This document shows, in pieces, positions 8,257 to 16,412 of a stretch of 64,000 nt of DNA (the first letter of the stretch is position 1; each line of letters opens with the position of its first letter). The DNA is taken from NCBI RefSeq assembly GCF_000739775.1, contig NZ_BBJH01000018.1, positions 38,577 through 102,576 of the forward strand, read 5' to 3'. Under the pieces are notes generated by a model. The model was not told where the DNA came from and did no database searches. It saw nothing but the letters and a program-made list of their open reading frames with translations. The translations under genes were made by a program, and so were the position numbers. The DNA comes from Paraburkholderia heleia NBRC 101817. Its GTDB lineage: Bacteria > Pseudomonadota > Gammaproteobacteria > Burkholderiales > Burkholderiaceae.

Positions 8257-9513
8257 TCAGTGCCCGAGCGCCGCGCGCAACAACCGTGCCGTATGGAGCG
8301 CGATCATCCCTTCTTCGTCGGTGCGGATCGCGAAAACGGGAACGCGGCTTTCACGCGCGCTCACGCGCTCGTTGCCCTGACTGCTGCCGACCTCGTTGAC
8401 CTGCGCGTCGAGCACGGTGCCGAACACCGGCGCGAGCCGCTCGCATACCTGCGCGCGAATGGGCGCGGCATGCTCGCCGATGCCCGCGGTGAACACGAGC
8501 GCGTCGAGCCCGCCCAGCACCACGGCGAGCTTGCCCACGTCCTGCGCGATGCGATACGTATAGAAGTCGATTGCGAGCTTCGCGCGGTCGCTGGCACTCG
8601 CGAGCAACTCGCGCATGTCGCTGCTCAGGCCCGACAGGCCCTTCAGGCCCGACTCCTGGTACAGCACCTTCTCGATGGCGTGGTAGTCCATGCCCTTCGC
8701 CATCATCCAGAGCACGGCGCCCGCGTCGAGCGCGCCGCAGCGGGTGCCCATGGGCAGGCCGTCGAGCGCGGTGAGGCCCATGGTGGTCTCGACGCTCTTG
8801 CCGTCCTTCATCGCGCACAGGCTCGCGCCGTTGCCCAGGTGCGCAACGACGACGCGCCCGCGCGCCATGTCGGGCGCGACCTGATGCAGGTGCCTCGCGA
8901 TGTACTCGTACGAGAGACCGTGAAAGCCGTAGCGCCGCACGCCCTCGCCGTAATAGCTGTACGGCAGAGCGAAGAGCTGGGCCATGATGTCGTTGCCCGC
9001 GTGGAACGCGGTGTCGAAGCACGCCACCTGCGGCAGCTCGGGCGCGGCCTGACGCACCGCCCGAATCGCGGCGAGATTGTGCGGCTGATGCAGGGGCGCG
9101 AGCGGCGTGAGCGCGTCGAGCTCCTGGATCACTTCGTCGTCGATGAGCACGGCGTCGGCGTAGCGCGCGCCGCCGTGCACCACGCGGTGACCGATCGCGG
9201 CGGGCGGCGTGTCGCGCAGGCCCACGGCGAGCACGAGGCGCAGGAGGCGAAACGCGGCGTCGTGATCGGCGACCTGCGCGACCGGAAACTTCTCGTCGAC
9301 GATCAGGCGCCCGTCGGCCATATGCGCGACCACGCGCGGCGCGACGCCGATGCCCTCGATCTGCCCGCCCGCGCCATGCAGCGCGCGCGCGCCGCCTTCC
9401 ACGTGGTCGTCTTCGATCACGCGAAACACCGAACACTTGATGCTCGACGAACCCGCATTCACGACGAGCACGACATGGCCTTGATCGGCCGGCTGGGCCT
9501 GGACGCTGCTCAC
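8257..9513 (-). CDS. ackA: Acetate kinase (acetate/propionate kinase family)
   Basis: A 418-residue ASKHA-fold kinase that interconverts acyl phosphate plus ADP and acyl acid plus ATP. It shows the N-terminal VLVVNAGSSSIKC, GHRVVHGG, FDTAFH, RYGFHGLSYEYI, HLGNGAS and, near the end, VFTAGIGEHA, all hallmarks of AckA. The start is a GTG at 9513 with GGAG five bases upstream; it overlaps the stop of the phosphotransacylase gene (GTGA, 9510-9513), so the two are coupled. Together they make the Pta-Ack pathway, and the pair faces the DUF3141-FabI genes. Confidence 0.95.
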   Translation of the reverse strand: MSSVQAQPADQGHVVLVVNAGSSSIKCSVFRVIEDDHVEGGARALHGAGGQIEGIGVAPRVVAHMADGRLIVDEKFPVAQVADHDAAFRLLRLVLAVGLRDTPPAAIGHRVVHGGARYADAVLIDDEVIQELDALTPLAPLHQPHNLAAIRAVRQAAPELPQVACFDTAFHAGNDIMAQLFALPYSYYGEGVRRYGFHGLSYEYIARHLHQVAPDMARGRVVVAHLGNGASLCAMKDGKSVETTMGLTALDGLPMGTRCGALDAGAVLWMMAKGMDYHAIEKVLYQESGLKGLSGLSSDMRELLASASDRAKLAIDFYTYRIAQDVGKLAVVLGGLDALVFTAGIGEHAAPIRAQVCERLAPVFGTVLDAQVNEVGSSQGNERVSARESRVPVFAIRTDEEGMIALHTARLLRAALGH

Positions 9514-10472
9514 AGGATCTCCGTGGCTTTGCGAGCGCGCCGCGCATGCGCGAGCAGCACGGCGATCGCGCAACTGCCGATGCGCGAGCGCACGCTGTCG
9601 GCGCGGCTCGTGAGGATGATCGGCACGCGCGCGCCGAGGACGACGCCGGCCGCTTCCGCGCCGGCGAGGAAGGTGAGCTGCTTGGCGAGCATGTTGCCCG
9701 CTTCGAGGTCGGGCACGAGCAGGATGTCGGGGTCGCCCGCAACGGGCGACGCGATGCCCTTGATGCGCGCGGCTTCGGCGCTGATCGCATTGTCGAAGGC
9801 GAGCGGGCCGTCGAGCAGGCCGCCCGTGATCTGGCCGCGGTCGGCCATCTTGCAGAGCGCGGCCGCGTCGATGGTGGAGGGCATCTTTTCGGACACGGTT
9901 TCCACAGCGCCGAGAATGGCGACCTTGGGCGTGCCCACGCCGAGCGCACGCACGAGGTCGATCGCGTTGCGCACGATGTCGGCCTTCTCGGCGAGCTTGG
10001 GGAAGATGTTGACGGCCGCATCGGTGATGAAAAGCGGCTTGTGGTACGAGGGCACGTCCATCGCGAACACGTGCGAGAGGCGTCGCTCGGTGCGCAGGCC
10101 ATTGGCGGCGAGCGCGACTTCGTGGAGCAGTTCGTCGCTGTGCAGGCTGCCCTTCATGAGCAGTTCGGCCTGGCCCTCGCGCACGGCGCGCACGGCGAAT
10201 TCGGCGGCGGCGTGGCTGTGCGGCGCGTCGATGAGGGTGATGCCGTCGAGGCGCAGGTCGGCTTCTTCGGCCACCGCGCGGATCTTCGCTTCAGGGCCGA
10301 CGAGGATCGGCACGATCAAGCCGAGGTTCGCGGCGTCGAGCGCCCCGGTGAGCGAGGACACGTCGCAGGGATGCGCCACGGCGGTGGGCACGGGCGCGAG
10401 GCTGCCGCAGCGGGCGAGCAGAACCGAATACTTGTCAGGCGATGAAGTCACGGCGGTCTCCACGAAGAACAT
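9510..10472 (-). CDS. Phosphate acetyl/butyryltransferase family enzyme
   Basis: A 320-residue phosphotransacylase of the PTA/PTB family, which exchanges CoA for phosphate on acyl groups. Family features are LIVPILVGPEAKIRAVAEE, LLMKGSLHSDELLHEV, FITDAAVNIFPKL, KVAILGAVETV and the C-terminal LVPDLEAGNMLAKQL. It lacks the N-terminal MaoC hydratase domain found in the longer bifunctional forms. The ATG at 10472 is used here; a GTG at 10451 has a better spaced GGAG site and may be the true start. It is coupled to ackA. Whether acetyl- or butyryl-CoA is preferred cannot be told. Confidence 0.9.
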   Translation of the reverse strand: MFFVETAVTSSPDKYSVLLARCGSLAPVPTAVAHPCDVSSLTGALDAANLGLIVPILVGPEAKIRAVAEEADLRLDGITLIDAPHSHAAAEFAVRAVREGQAELLMKGSLHSDELLHEVALAANGLRTERRLSHVFAMDVPSYHKPLFITDAAVNIFPKLAEKADIVRNAIDLVRALGVGTPKVAILGAVETVSEKMPSTIDAAALCKMADRGQITGGLLDGPLAFDNAISAEAARIKGIASPVAGDPDILLVPDLEAGNMLAKQLTFLAGAEAAGVVLGARVPIILTSRADSVRSRIGSCAIAVLLAHARRARKATEIL

Positions 10473-10930
10473 GCTGCGGCGCGCAAAGCGCTAACAGTGT
10501 AGACCAGCGCCGACGAGGCAGTCGGCTGGATGCGCGCCAGGCCCGCGCGGCATCGTTACGCGTTGCGCCCAGGCCCGGCAGTTGTGCCTGTCATGCTTCA
10601 TTCACAAGGCGTTGCGATCATCGGAGAGGCACCGGGGCCGCCGCGCATCTTGACTTTCGCAGGGCCGCCGCCTAATTTTTTAGATGCCGCAGTGCAACAT
10701 GATCTGGCTCTTTTCACATCGCGGTCGCGAGGCGCACGAAACGCGCACGCGGCCGCGTATATCTTTTGCCGGCCCCGCTGCCCGCCATGCCGCCGTTGTG
10801 GCGGCAGAACAGGGGCAGCGGCCACGCCCCGCGCGTCACTCGTCATGAAGGCGCGCGTCCACGGCCCGCGCCGGCCTGGCGCCTGCTTGCCGCGAGGCGA
10901 GCCGGCGCTCCCTTAAAGGAGATTCGTCTC
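10473..10930. other. Divergent control region of the pta-ackA and DUF3141-fabI operons
   Basis: A 458-bp gap between the two divergent operons. It contains one good sigma-70-like promoter for the plus strand (10650-10678) that would leave a leader of roughly 245 nt before the DUF3141 start. I looked for an FNR/ANR-like TTGAT-N4-ATCAA site and did not see one. No small gene is evident. Confidence 0.6.
10650..10678 (+). promoter_or_regulatory. Sigma-70-type promoter for the DUF3141-fabI operon
   Basis: TTGACT at 10650-10655 and TAATTT at 10673-10678 are separated by exactly 17 bp. This is the best sigma-70 match in the gap and points at the DUF3141 gene. It is a prediction from the motif alone. 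Confidence 0.6.
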
Positions 10931-13654
10931 GTGGCAGTTCCCGCCTCCTCGCCGCTCGTTGCGTCGCCGTTTTCATTTCTGCCCACGCTCGCATCGGGCA
11001 CGTCTTTCTGGCCCTTTGCGTCTTTCTGGCCGCTCGCGGGTGCATCCGACGAGGAGTCATCGCTCCGGACGCCACTGACCGACGCGGCTTCGGCAGTGAA
11101 CCGGGTAATCGAATCGGCGCAATCCGCGCCGACGGTGGCGCAGCCGCTCTACGACTACCTCTACGACGCCTGGCAGCGCAGCGTGCTGTTCCTCGACGTG
11201 CTGCGCGAGCGCGGCAACCAGACTTATGTGCACGAGCAGGCGGGCATGCCGCCGGTGCTCGCGTTCGACTACGAAGTGATCGTCGACGGCCGCGAACTCG
11301 ACGATCCCTGCAATTACGCACTCCTGCGCATCAAGCCCGAAGCGGGCGTCCCGACCGATCCGCGCATGCGCCCCTTCGTCGTGATCGATCCGCGCGCGGG
11401 CCACGGCCCCGGCATTGCCGGGTTCAAGATGGACAGCGAAGTCGGCATCGCGTTGCGCAAGGGCCATCCGTGCTATTTCGTGACGTTCTTCCCGCTGCCC
11501 TGCGAAACGCAGACAATCCAGTCGGTCGGGCAGGCTGAAGCCGTATTCATTCAACGTGTGCGCGAGCTGCATCCCGACGCGGACGGCTTGCCGTTCATCA
11601 TCGGCAACTGCCAGGGCGGCTGGGCCGCGGCGCTGCTCGCGGCTTGCGCGCCCGCGCTGGTCGGCCCGCTCATGCTCGCGGGCTCGCCGCTGTCTTACTG
11701 GGCCGGCGTGCGCGGCAAGAACCCCATGCGCTATTCGGGCGGCATGCTGGGCGGCTCGTGGATGTCCTCGCTCGCGGCGGACCTGGGCGACGGCCGCTTC
11801 GACGGCGCGTATCTCGTGCAGAACTTCGAGTACCTCAATCCGGCCAATACGTACTGGGGCAAGCTTTACAACCTCTATTCGAAGGTCGATTCCGAGCGCG
11901 AGCGCTTCCTCGAATTCGAGCGCTGGTGGGGCGGCCATTTCCAGCTGAACCGCGCCGAGATCGACTGGATCGTGCAGAACCTCTTCGTCGGCAACCACCT
12001 CACGCGCAACGAGGTGTTCGCGAAGAACGCGCGCTCGCCGGTGGATCTGCGCAACATCCGCACGCCGATCATCGTGCTCGCCTCCTGGGGCGACAACATC
12101 ACGCCGCCGCAGCAGGCGCTCAACTGGATTCCCGACCTCTACGCGAGCGTCGACGAGATCGTCGCCAACGAGCAGGTGATCGTGTACTGCCTGCACGACA
12201 AGGTGGGGCATCTCGGCATCTTCGTTTCGGCGAGCGTGGCCAATAAGGAGCATACCGAACTATTCTCGGCGCTCGACCTGATCGACGTGCTGCCGCCGGG
12301 CCTCTACGAAGCGAAGATCACCGACTCGACGCCGGAAGTCGGGCGTCTCGAAGCGCTCGAAGGGCGCTACGAGATCCGCTTCGAGCGCCGCACCATCGAC
12401 GACATTCTCGCGCTCGACGACGGCCGCGACGACGAGCAGCCCTTCGAAGTGGTACGCCGCTTCGCGGAGAACAACCAGCGTCTCTATGACCTGTTCGTTT
12501 CGCCGTTCGTGCGTGCGTCGAGCAATGCGTTCAGCGCGCATGCGCTGCGCGAGTCGCACCCGTCGCGCGTGGAGCGCAGCGTGCTGAGCGACGCGAACCC
12601 GGCGCTGGGCGGGCTGCCCGCCATGGCGGAGGCGGTGCGGGGCAACCGCAAGCCCACCGCGCCCGACAATCCGTTCACGCTGCTCGAAAAGCAGGCATCG
12701 GCGACCATCGAAGCTTCGTGGGATGCCTACCGTGACGCGCGCGACGCCTGGATCGAAAGCACCTTCTACAACGTCTACACCGCGCCGTGGGTGCAGGCGT
12801 GGGTGGGCGTGACGCCGAACGAGCCGCTCGATCCCATCGCGCCGCCGCTCATGGCGCTGCGCAAGGAACTGGCGCAGTACCGCCTGCGCGCGGCGCGCGC
12901 ACGTCTCGCGAAGGGTTCGCTCGTCGACGCGTTCATGCGCATCGCCGCGTACATCGTCGACGAAATGCATACCGTGCAGTACCGGCCGTTCCAGCGCATG
13001 CGCGAACTCGCGCGCGAGTATCTCGGCGATCGCCAGCCGAGCATCGCCGAGCTCAAGGAAGCCGCGCGCCGCCAGGGCGCGATCGTGCAGCTCGATCCGC
13101 AGGCCGCGATCGACGCATTGCCCGAGATCGTGCCCGACATGAAGACGCGGCGCGCACTGCTCGCGGCCGTGTACCGCATCGCGACCGTGTCCGGGCCGCT
13201 CGAAGGCGAGCGGCGCGAGCGCTATCGTTACGTGCAGCGCGCGCTGGGCGTCGAGCCGGGCAGCGAGAAGACGGGGCTGCCGCCCTCCGACGGCGGTGTT
13301 TCGGGCGGTTCTTCGGGCGCTGACGGCGGCACGGCTGGCGACGGCAGCGCCGAACACGGCGTCAAGGCATCTTCAGGCGCAGCGGCTGCGGAATCCGAAG
13401 GCCCAGCGGCTCCCGGGAAGTCCTCTCGCGCGAAGTCCACCGCTGCAAGCGAACACGCCGCGCCCGCGAAACCCATGCGTGCGGCGCGCGCCGGCGTAAA
13501 GGCGAAGGCCGCGGAGCCGGCAGATGCGAACAAGGCGCCGGCCGTCGCCAAGACGGCTGCGCGCCGCTCGCGCGCGGCATCGACGCCCACCGCCACGCGG
13601 GCCGCAGGCACGACGGCCGCGCGCCGCCGCGCGACGCGCAGCGCGAGCGAGTAA
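10931..13654 (+). CDS. DUF3141 protein, PHA-synthase-like alpha/beta hydrolase
   Basis: A 907-residue protein of the DUF3141 family. The start is a GTG at 10931 with AAAGGAGA eight bases upstream; the frame is open further upstream but without family-like residues. An alpha/beta-hydrolase core covers about residues 80-450. The nucleophile elbow is G-N-C-Q-G-G with Cys227, the same G-x-C-x-G-G box as PHA synthases. Asp388 (in SWGDNITPP) and His427 (in DKVGHLGIF) complete a likely Cys-Asp-His triad. A helical region follows to about 780. The last 130 or so residues are low-complexity Ala/Lys/Arg/Ser, like histone H1 or PhaM tails. It precedes a FabI-like gene and faces pta-ackA. Confidence 0.9.
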   Translation: MAVPASSPLVASPFSFLPTLASGTSFWPFASFWPLAGASDEESSLRTPLTDAASAVNRVIESAQSAPTVAQPLYDYLYDAWQRSVLFLDVLRERGNQTYVHEQAGMPPVLAFDYEVIVDGRELDDPCNYALLRIKPEAGVPTDPRMRPFVVIDPRAGHGPGIAGFKMDSEVGIALRKGHPCYFVTFFPLPCETQTIQSVGQAEAVFIQRVRELHPDADGLPFIIGNCQGGWAAALLAACAPALVGPLMLAGSPLSYWAGVRGKNPMRYSGGMLGGSWMSSLAADLGDGRFDGAYLVQNFEYLNPANTYWGKLYNLYSKVDSERERFLEFERWWGGHFQLNRAEIDWIVQNLFVGNHLTRNEVFAKNARSPVDLRNIRTPIIVLASWGDNITPPQQALNWIPDLYASVDEIVANEQVIVYCLHDKVGHLGIFVSASVANKEHTELFSALDLIDVLPPGLYEAKITDSTPEVGRLEALEGRYEIRFERRTIDDILALDDGRDDEQPFEVVRRFAENNQRLYDLFVSPFVRASSNAFSAHALRESHPSRVERSVLSDANPALGGLPAMAEAVRGNRKPTAPDNPFTLLEKQASATIEASWDAYRDARDAWIESTFYNVYTAPWVQAWVGVTPNEPLDPIAPPLMALRKELAQYRLRAARARLAKGSLVDAFMRIAAYIVDEMHTVQYRPFQRMRELAREYLGDRQPSIAELKEAARRQGAIVQLDPQAAIDALPEIVPDMKTRRALLAAVYRIATVSGPLEGERRERYRYVQRALGVEPGSEKTGLPPSDGGVSGGSSGADGGTAGDGSAEHGVKASSGAAAAESEGPAAPGKSSRAKSTAASEHAAPAKPMRAARAGVKAKAAEPADANKAPAVAKTAARRSRAASTPTATRAAGTTAARRRATRSASE

Positions 13655-13809
13655 CGAAGCCTGTTCCGCGTGTCAGCCGAACGCGCCGCCTCTCCCCCGA
13701 TGCGGCGCGTCGCTTCGAGCTAGACACGTCGATACGTCGACACGTCCGCAGCCGGATCGGCAACGGCATCTGCGGCCATCACCGGCCGTCTTCCACTGCG
13801 AGGTGAGCC

Positions 13810-14589
13810 ATGCATACTCCTCCCGAACGGCCGCTTGCCGGCATGCGCGCGCTCGTGACCGGCGTGGCGAACGCCGATTCGATCGCTTACGGCTGCGCCC
13901 GCGCGTTCGCCGATCTCGGTGCGCAACTTGCCATCACCTATCTCAACGACAAGGCGAGGCCCTATGTCGAGCCGCTTGCCAACGAACTGGGCGCGCAGTT
14001 GCTGCTGCCATTGAACGTCGAGGAAGACGGCCAGCTCGACGCCGTGTTCGATGCCGTGCGTGCAACGTGGGGAGCGCTCGACATCGTGCTGCACTCCATC
14101 GCCTATGCGCCGAAAGAGGATCTGCAGGGCGGCCTGCTCGATTCGTCGGCGCAGGGCTTCGCCCATGCGATGGACGTGTCGTGCCACTCGTTCATCCGCA
14201 TGGCGAAGCGCGCCGTGCCGCTCATGCCGCAGGGCGGCACGCTTTTCGCGATGAGCTACGACGGCGCGAACCGCGTCGTGCCCAACTACAACCTGATGGG
14301 CCCGGTGAAAGCGGCGCTCGAAGCATCGTGCCGTTATCTCGCGTACGAACTCGGGCCGATCGGCATCCGCGTGCACGCGATCTCGCCTGGGCCGCTCAAG
14401 ACGCGCGCGGCCTCGGGGCTGCCCGACTTCGACCGCATGCTCGCCGAGGCCGCGGAGCGCGCGCCGCTCGGCGAACTCGTCGACATCATGGACGTGGGCT
14501 ACGCAACCGCGTACCTCGCCACGCGCTACGCCCGCCGCATGAGCGGCAACACCGTGTATATCGACGGCGGCGCGCACATCATGGCTTAG
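13810..14589 (+). CDS. FabI-type enoyl-ACP reductase (SDR)
   Basis: A 259-residue short-chain dehydrogenase with the FabI layout. The nucleotide loop is ALVTGVANADSIAYG, where FabI has the G-x-x-x-x-S-I-A pattern. LHSIAYAPKEDLQGG follows, then the active-site segment PNYNLMGPVKAALE (Tyr-x-x-Met-x-x-x-Lys spacing), AISPGPLKTRAASG, and the C-terminal NTVYIDGGAHIMA. FabI reduces enoyl-ACP in fatty acid synthesis. Its placement beside DUF3141 and Pta-Ack rather than with fatty acid synthesis genes suggests a specialised paralogue. It follows DUF3141 after 155 bp with no visible terminator. Confidence 0.88.
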   Translation: MHTPPERPLAGMRALVTGVANADSIAYGCARAFADLGAQLAITYLNDKARPYVEPLANELGAQLLLPLNVEEDGQLDAVFDAVRATWGALDIVLHSIAYAPKEDLQGGLLDSSAQGFAHAMDVSCHSFIRMAKRAVPLMPQGGTLFAMSYDGANRVVPNYNLMGPVKAALEASCRYLAYELGPIGIRVHAISPGPLKTRAASGLPDFDRMLAEAAERAPLGELVDIMDVGYATAYLATRYARRMSGNTVYIDGGAHIMA

Positions 14590-14772
14590 GGCCTGTTATT
14601 GGCGTGAGCAGGCCCTGACCGCACGCCTCGCGCGCTTAGCACGAAAGCCGCAAAGCAAAGCTCGCATCGGTATAAGCCGTGCGCCCCGGCTCGCTAGAAT
14701 CGAGTGTTCGGTCTGCTTACGAAAATCATGCAGGCAGGCCGAAGCGCCTTTGAACGACAGACGGGGATCACC

Positions 14773-15783
14773 ATGACAGGTTTGGGACGCACGGCGCGCT
14801 GGCTCGGCGCGGGCATCATCGCATTGAGTACGGCGGTAGCGCATGCCGAAACATCGTTACTGAACGTCTCGTACGACGTGACGCGCGAGCTGTACAAGGA
14901 CATCAACGCGAGCTTCATCGCGGACTATCGGAAGAAGACCGGCGAGACCGTGTCGATCAGGCAGTCGCACGGCGCTTCGAGCGCACAGGCGCTCTCGGTG
15001 CTGCAAGGCCTGCAAGCCGATGTCGTGACGATGAACCAGCCCAACGACATCGACCTGCTCGCGCAGCAGGGGCATCTCGTGCCCGCCAACTGGCGCACGC
15101 GTCTACCCGACGCGAGCGCGCCCTATACGACGACGATGGTGTTCCTCGTGCACAAGGGCAACCCCAAACGCATCAAGGATTGGGACGATCTCGCGAGGCC
15201 CGGCGTACAGGTCGTGATCGCCAACCCGAAGACGTCGGGCAATGGACGCTACGCGTATCTGGCCGCGTGGGGCTACCGCAAGCAGCAGGGCGCGAGCGAC
15301 GCCCAGGCGCTCGACTTCGAACGCGCGCTCCTGAAGAACGTGCCGGTGCTGGACGCGGGCGGCCGGGGCGCGACGACGACCTTCACGCAGCGCGGCATCG
15401 GCGACGTGCTCGTGACCTTCGAAAACGAGGTAGCGCTCATCGATAGCGGCGTGGGCGCGAAGGACTTCGAAGCCGTCTATCCCTCGGTGAGTCTGCTGGC
15501 GCAGCCGCCGGTGACGATCGTCGACAAGGTCGTGGACAAGCGCGGCACGCGCAAGAGCGCGCAGGCGTATCTCGATTATCTGTATTCGCCCGCCGCGCAG
15601 GAGATCATCGCGCAGCACCATCTGCGTCCGCGCGACGCTGCGGTGCTCGCGAAGCACGCCGGCGAATTCAAGCCGATCAAGACCTTCACGGTCGAGCAGG
15701 TGTTCGGCAGCTGGCAAAACGCGCAGGCCACGCATTTCGCCGATGGCGGCACGTTCGATCAGATCGTCGCGGACCGCAAGTAA
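14773..15783 (+). CDS. Sulfate/thiosulfate ABC transporter periplasmic binding protein
   Basis: A 336-residue Sbp/CysP-type binding protein. The start at 14773 gives a clean signal peptide (about residues 1-25, ending AVAHA). The mature N terminus LLNVSYDVTRELYKDIN, the segments SHGASSAQALSVLQGLQADVV and NPKTSGNGRYAYLAAWGY, and the FENEVALI element are typical of sulfate-binding proteins. These capture sulfate in the periplasm for a CysTWA permease. No permease or ATPase gene is adjacent, so the protein is an orphan here, or serves a transporter encoded elsewhere. A bidirectional terminator follows. Confidence 0.92.
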   Translation: MTGLGRTARWLGAGIIALSTAVAHAETSLLNVSYDVTRELYKDINASFIADYRKKTGETVSIRQSHGASSAQALSVLQGLQADVVTMNQPNDIDLLAQQGHLVPANWRTRLPDASAPYTTTMVFLVHKGNPKRIKDWDDLARPGVQVVIANPKTSGNGRYAYLAAWGYRKQQGASDAQALDFERALLKNVPVLDAGGRGATTTFTQRGIGDVLVTFENEVALIDSGVGAKDFEAVYPSVSLLAQPPVTIVDKVVDKRGTRKSAQAYLDYLYSPAAQEIIAQHHLRPRDAAVLAKHAGEFKPIKTFTVEQVFGSWQNAQATHFADGGTFDQIVADRK

Positions 15784-15817
15784 TTCGGGCGGCGCGTAAC
15801 GACAACGCGCAAAACAA

Positions 15818-15845
15818 AAGCGCCTCGCGTTTTGGCGAGGCGCTT
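15818..15845. terminator. Bidirectional Rho-independent terminator
   Basis: An 11-bp perfect stem (15818-15828 with 15835-15845) with a six-base GTTTTG loop. On the minus strand the stem is followed by TTTTGTTTT. It sits between the convergent sulfate-binding protein gene and the PVYVAP repeat protein gene and probably serves both. Confidence 0.8.
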
Positions 15846-15864
15846 TGCAATTCAGGCAGCGGGT

Positions 15865-16170
15865 TTAGTACCAGCCGCGACGGCCATACCACTCGCGGCG
15901 GCCGTACCAGCGGTGGCCGTCCCAGTAGCGGTCGCCGTGCCAGCCGATCACGACAGCCGGCGCGTAGGCCACGCGCACGGGCGGCGCGACATAGACCGGA
16001 CGCGGCGCGACATAAACGGGCTGCGGCGCGATATACACCGGTGCGGGTGCAACATAAACCGGAGCGGGCACGCCGACGTTCAGGCCGACCACCACGCCGG
16101 CCATCGCGGTTTGCGAGGCGGCCAGGACGAGCGCTCCAGCACCCAGCGCGGCAAAGAGTTTGGTTTTCAT
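15865..16170 (-). CDS. Secreted PVYVAP-repeat protein
   Basis: A 101-residue protein. The start at 16170 (MKTKLF) gives a signal peptide cleaved after about residue 24 (QTAMA). The mature part begins GVVVGLNVG, followed by four imperfect repeats of the type PVYV/IAPxP, then a Trp/Tyr/Arg/Gly-rich end (DRYWDGHRWYGRREWYGRR). Similar short proline/tyrosine-repeat exported proteins are common and uncharacterised in Burkholderiaceae. Likely periplasmic or surface located; function unknown. Confidence 0.75.
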   Translation of the reverse strand: MKTKLFAALGAGALVLAASQTAMAGVVVGLNVGVPAPVYVAPAPVYIAPQPVYVAPRPVYVAPPVRVAYAPAVVIGWHGDRYWDGHRWYGRREWYGRRGWY

Positions 16171-16412
16171 TTTGAGCCCCTTCGGTTGAAGATTCGATGG
16201 CTTCAATGTAGCCAGGCGCTCGCCGGCTTGAGTTACCAAACTGCAACAAACTGCGCGCGAATTTTACGGGCGGTAATGGGAGGAAAAGGCGCTCGCCCGC
16301 CTGCGGCGGGCTTCCCGCATGTTTCGCGCAGGCGGGCGTGTTTCAATTCGTGATCGTCGGGGCAGGTCTGTAATCGGTGCGCCGGGCGCGAGCGCCCGGC
16401 ATGCCCCTGCCG

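Noticed and set aside
10473..10930. FNR/ANR oxygen-response box in front of the DUF3141/pta operons
   Set aside because: No TTGAT-N4-ATCAA or close variant is seen; only GATCAT-like fragments.
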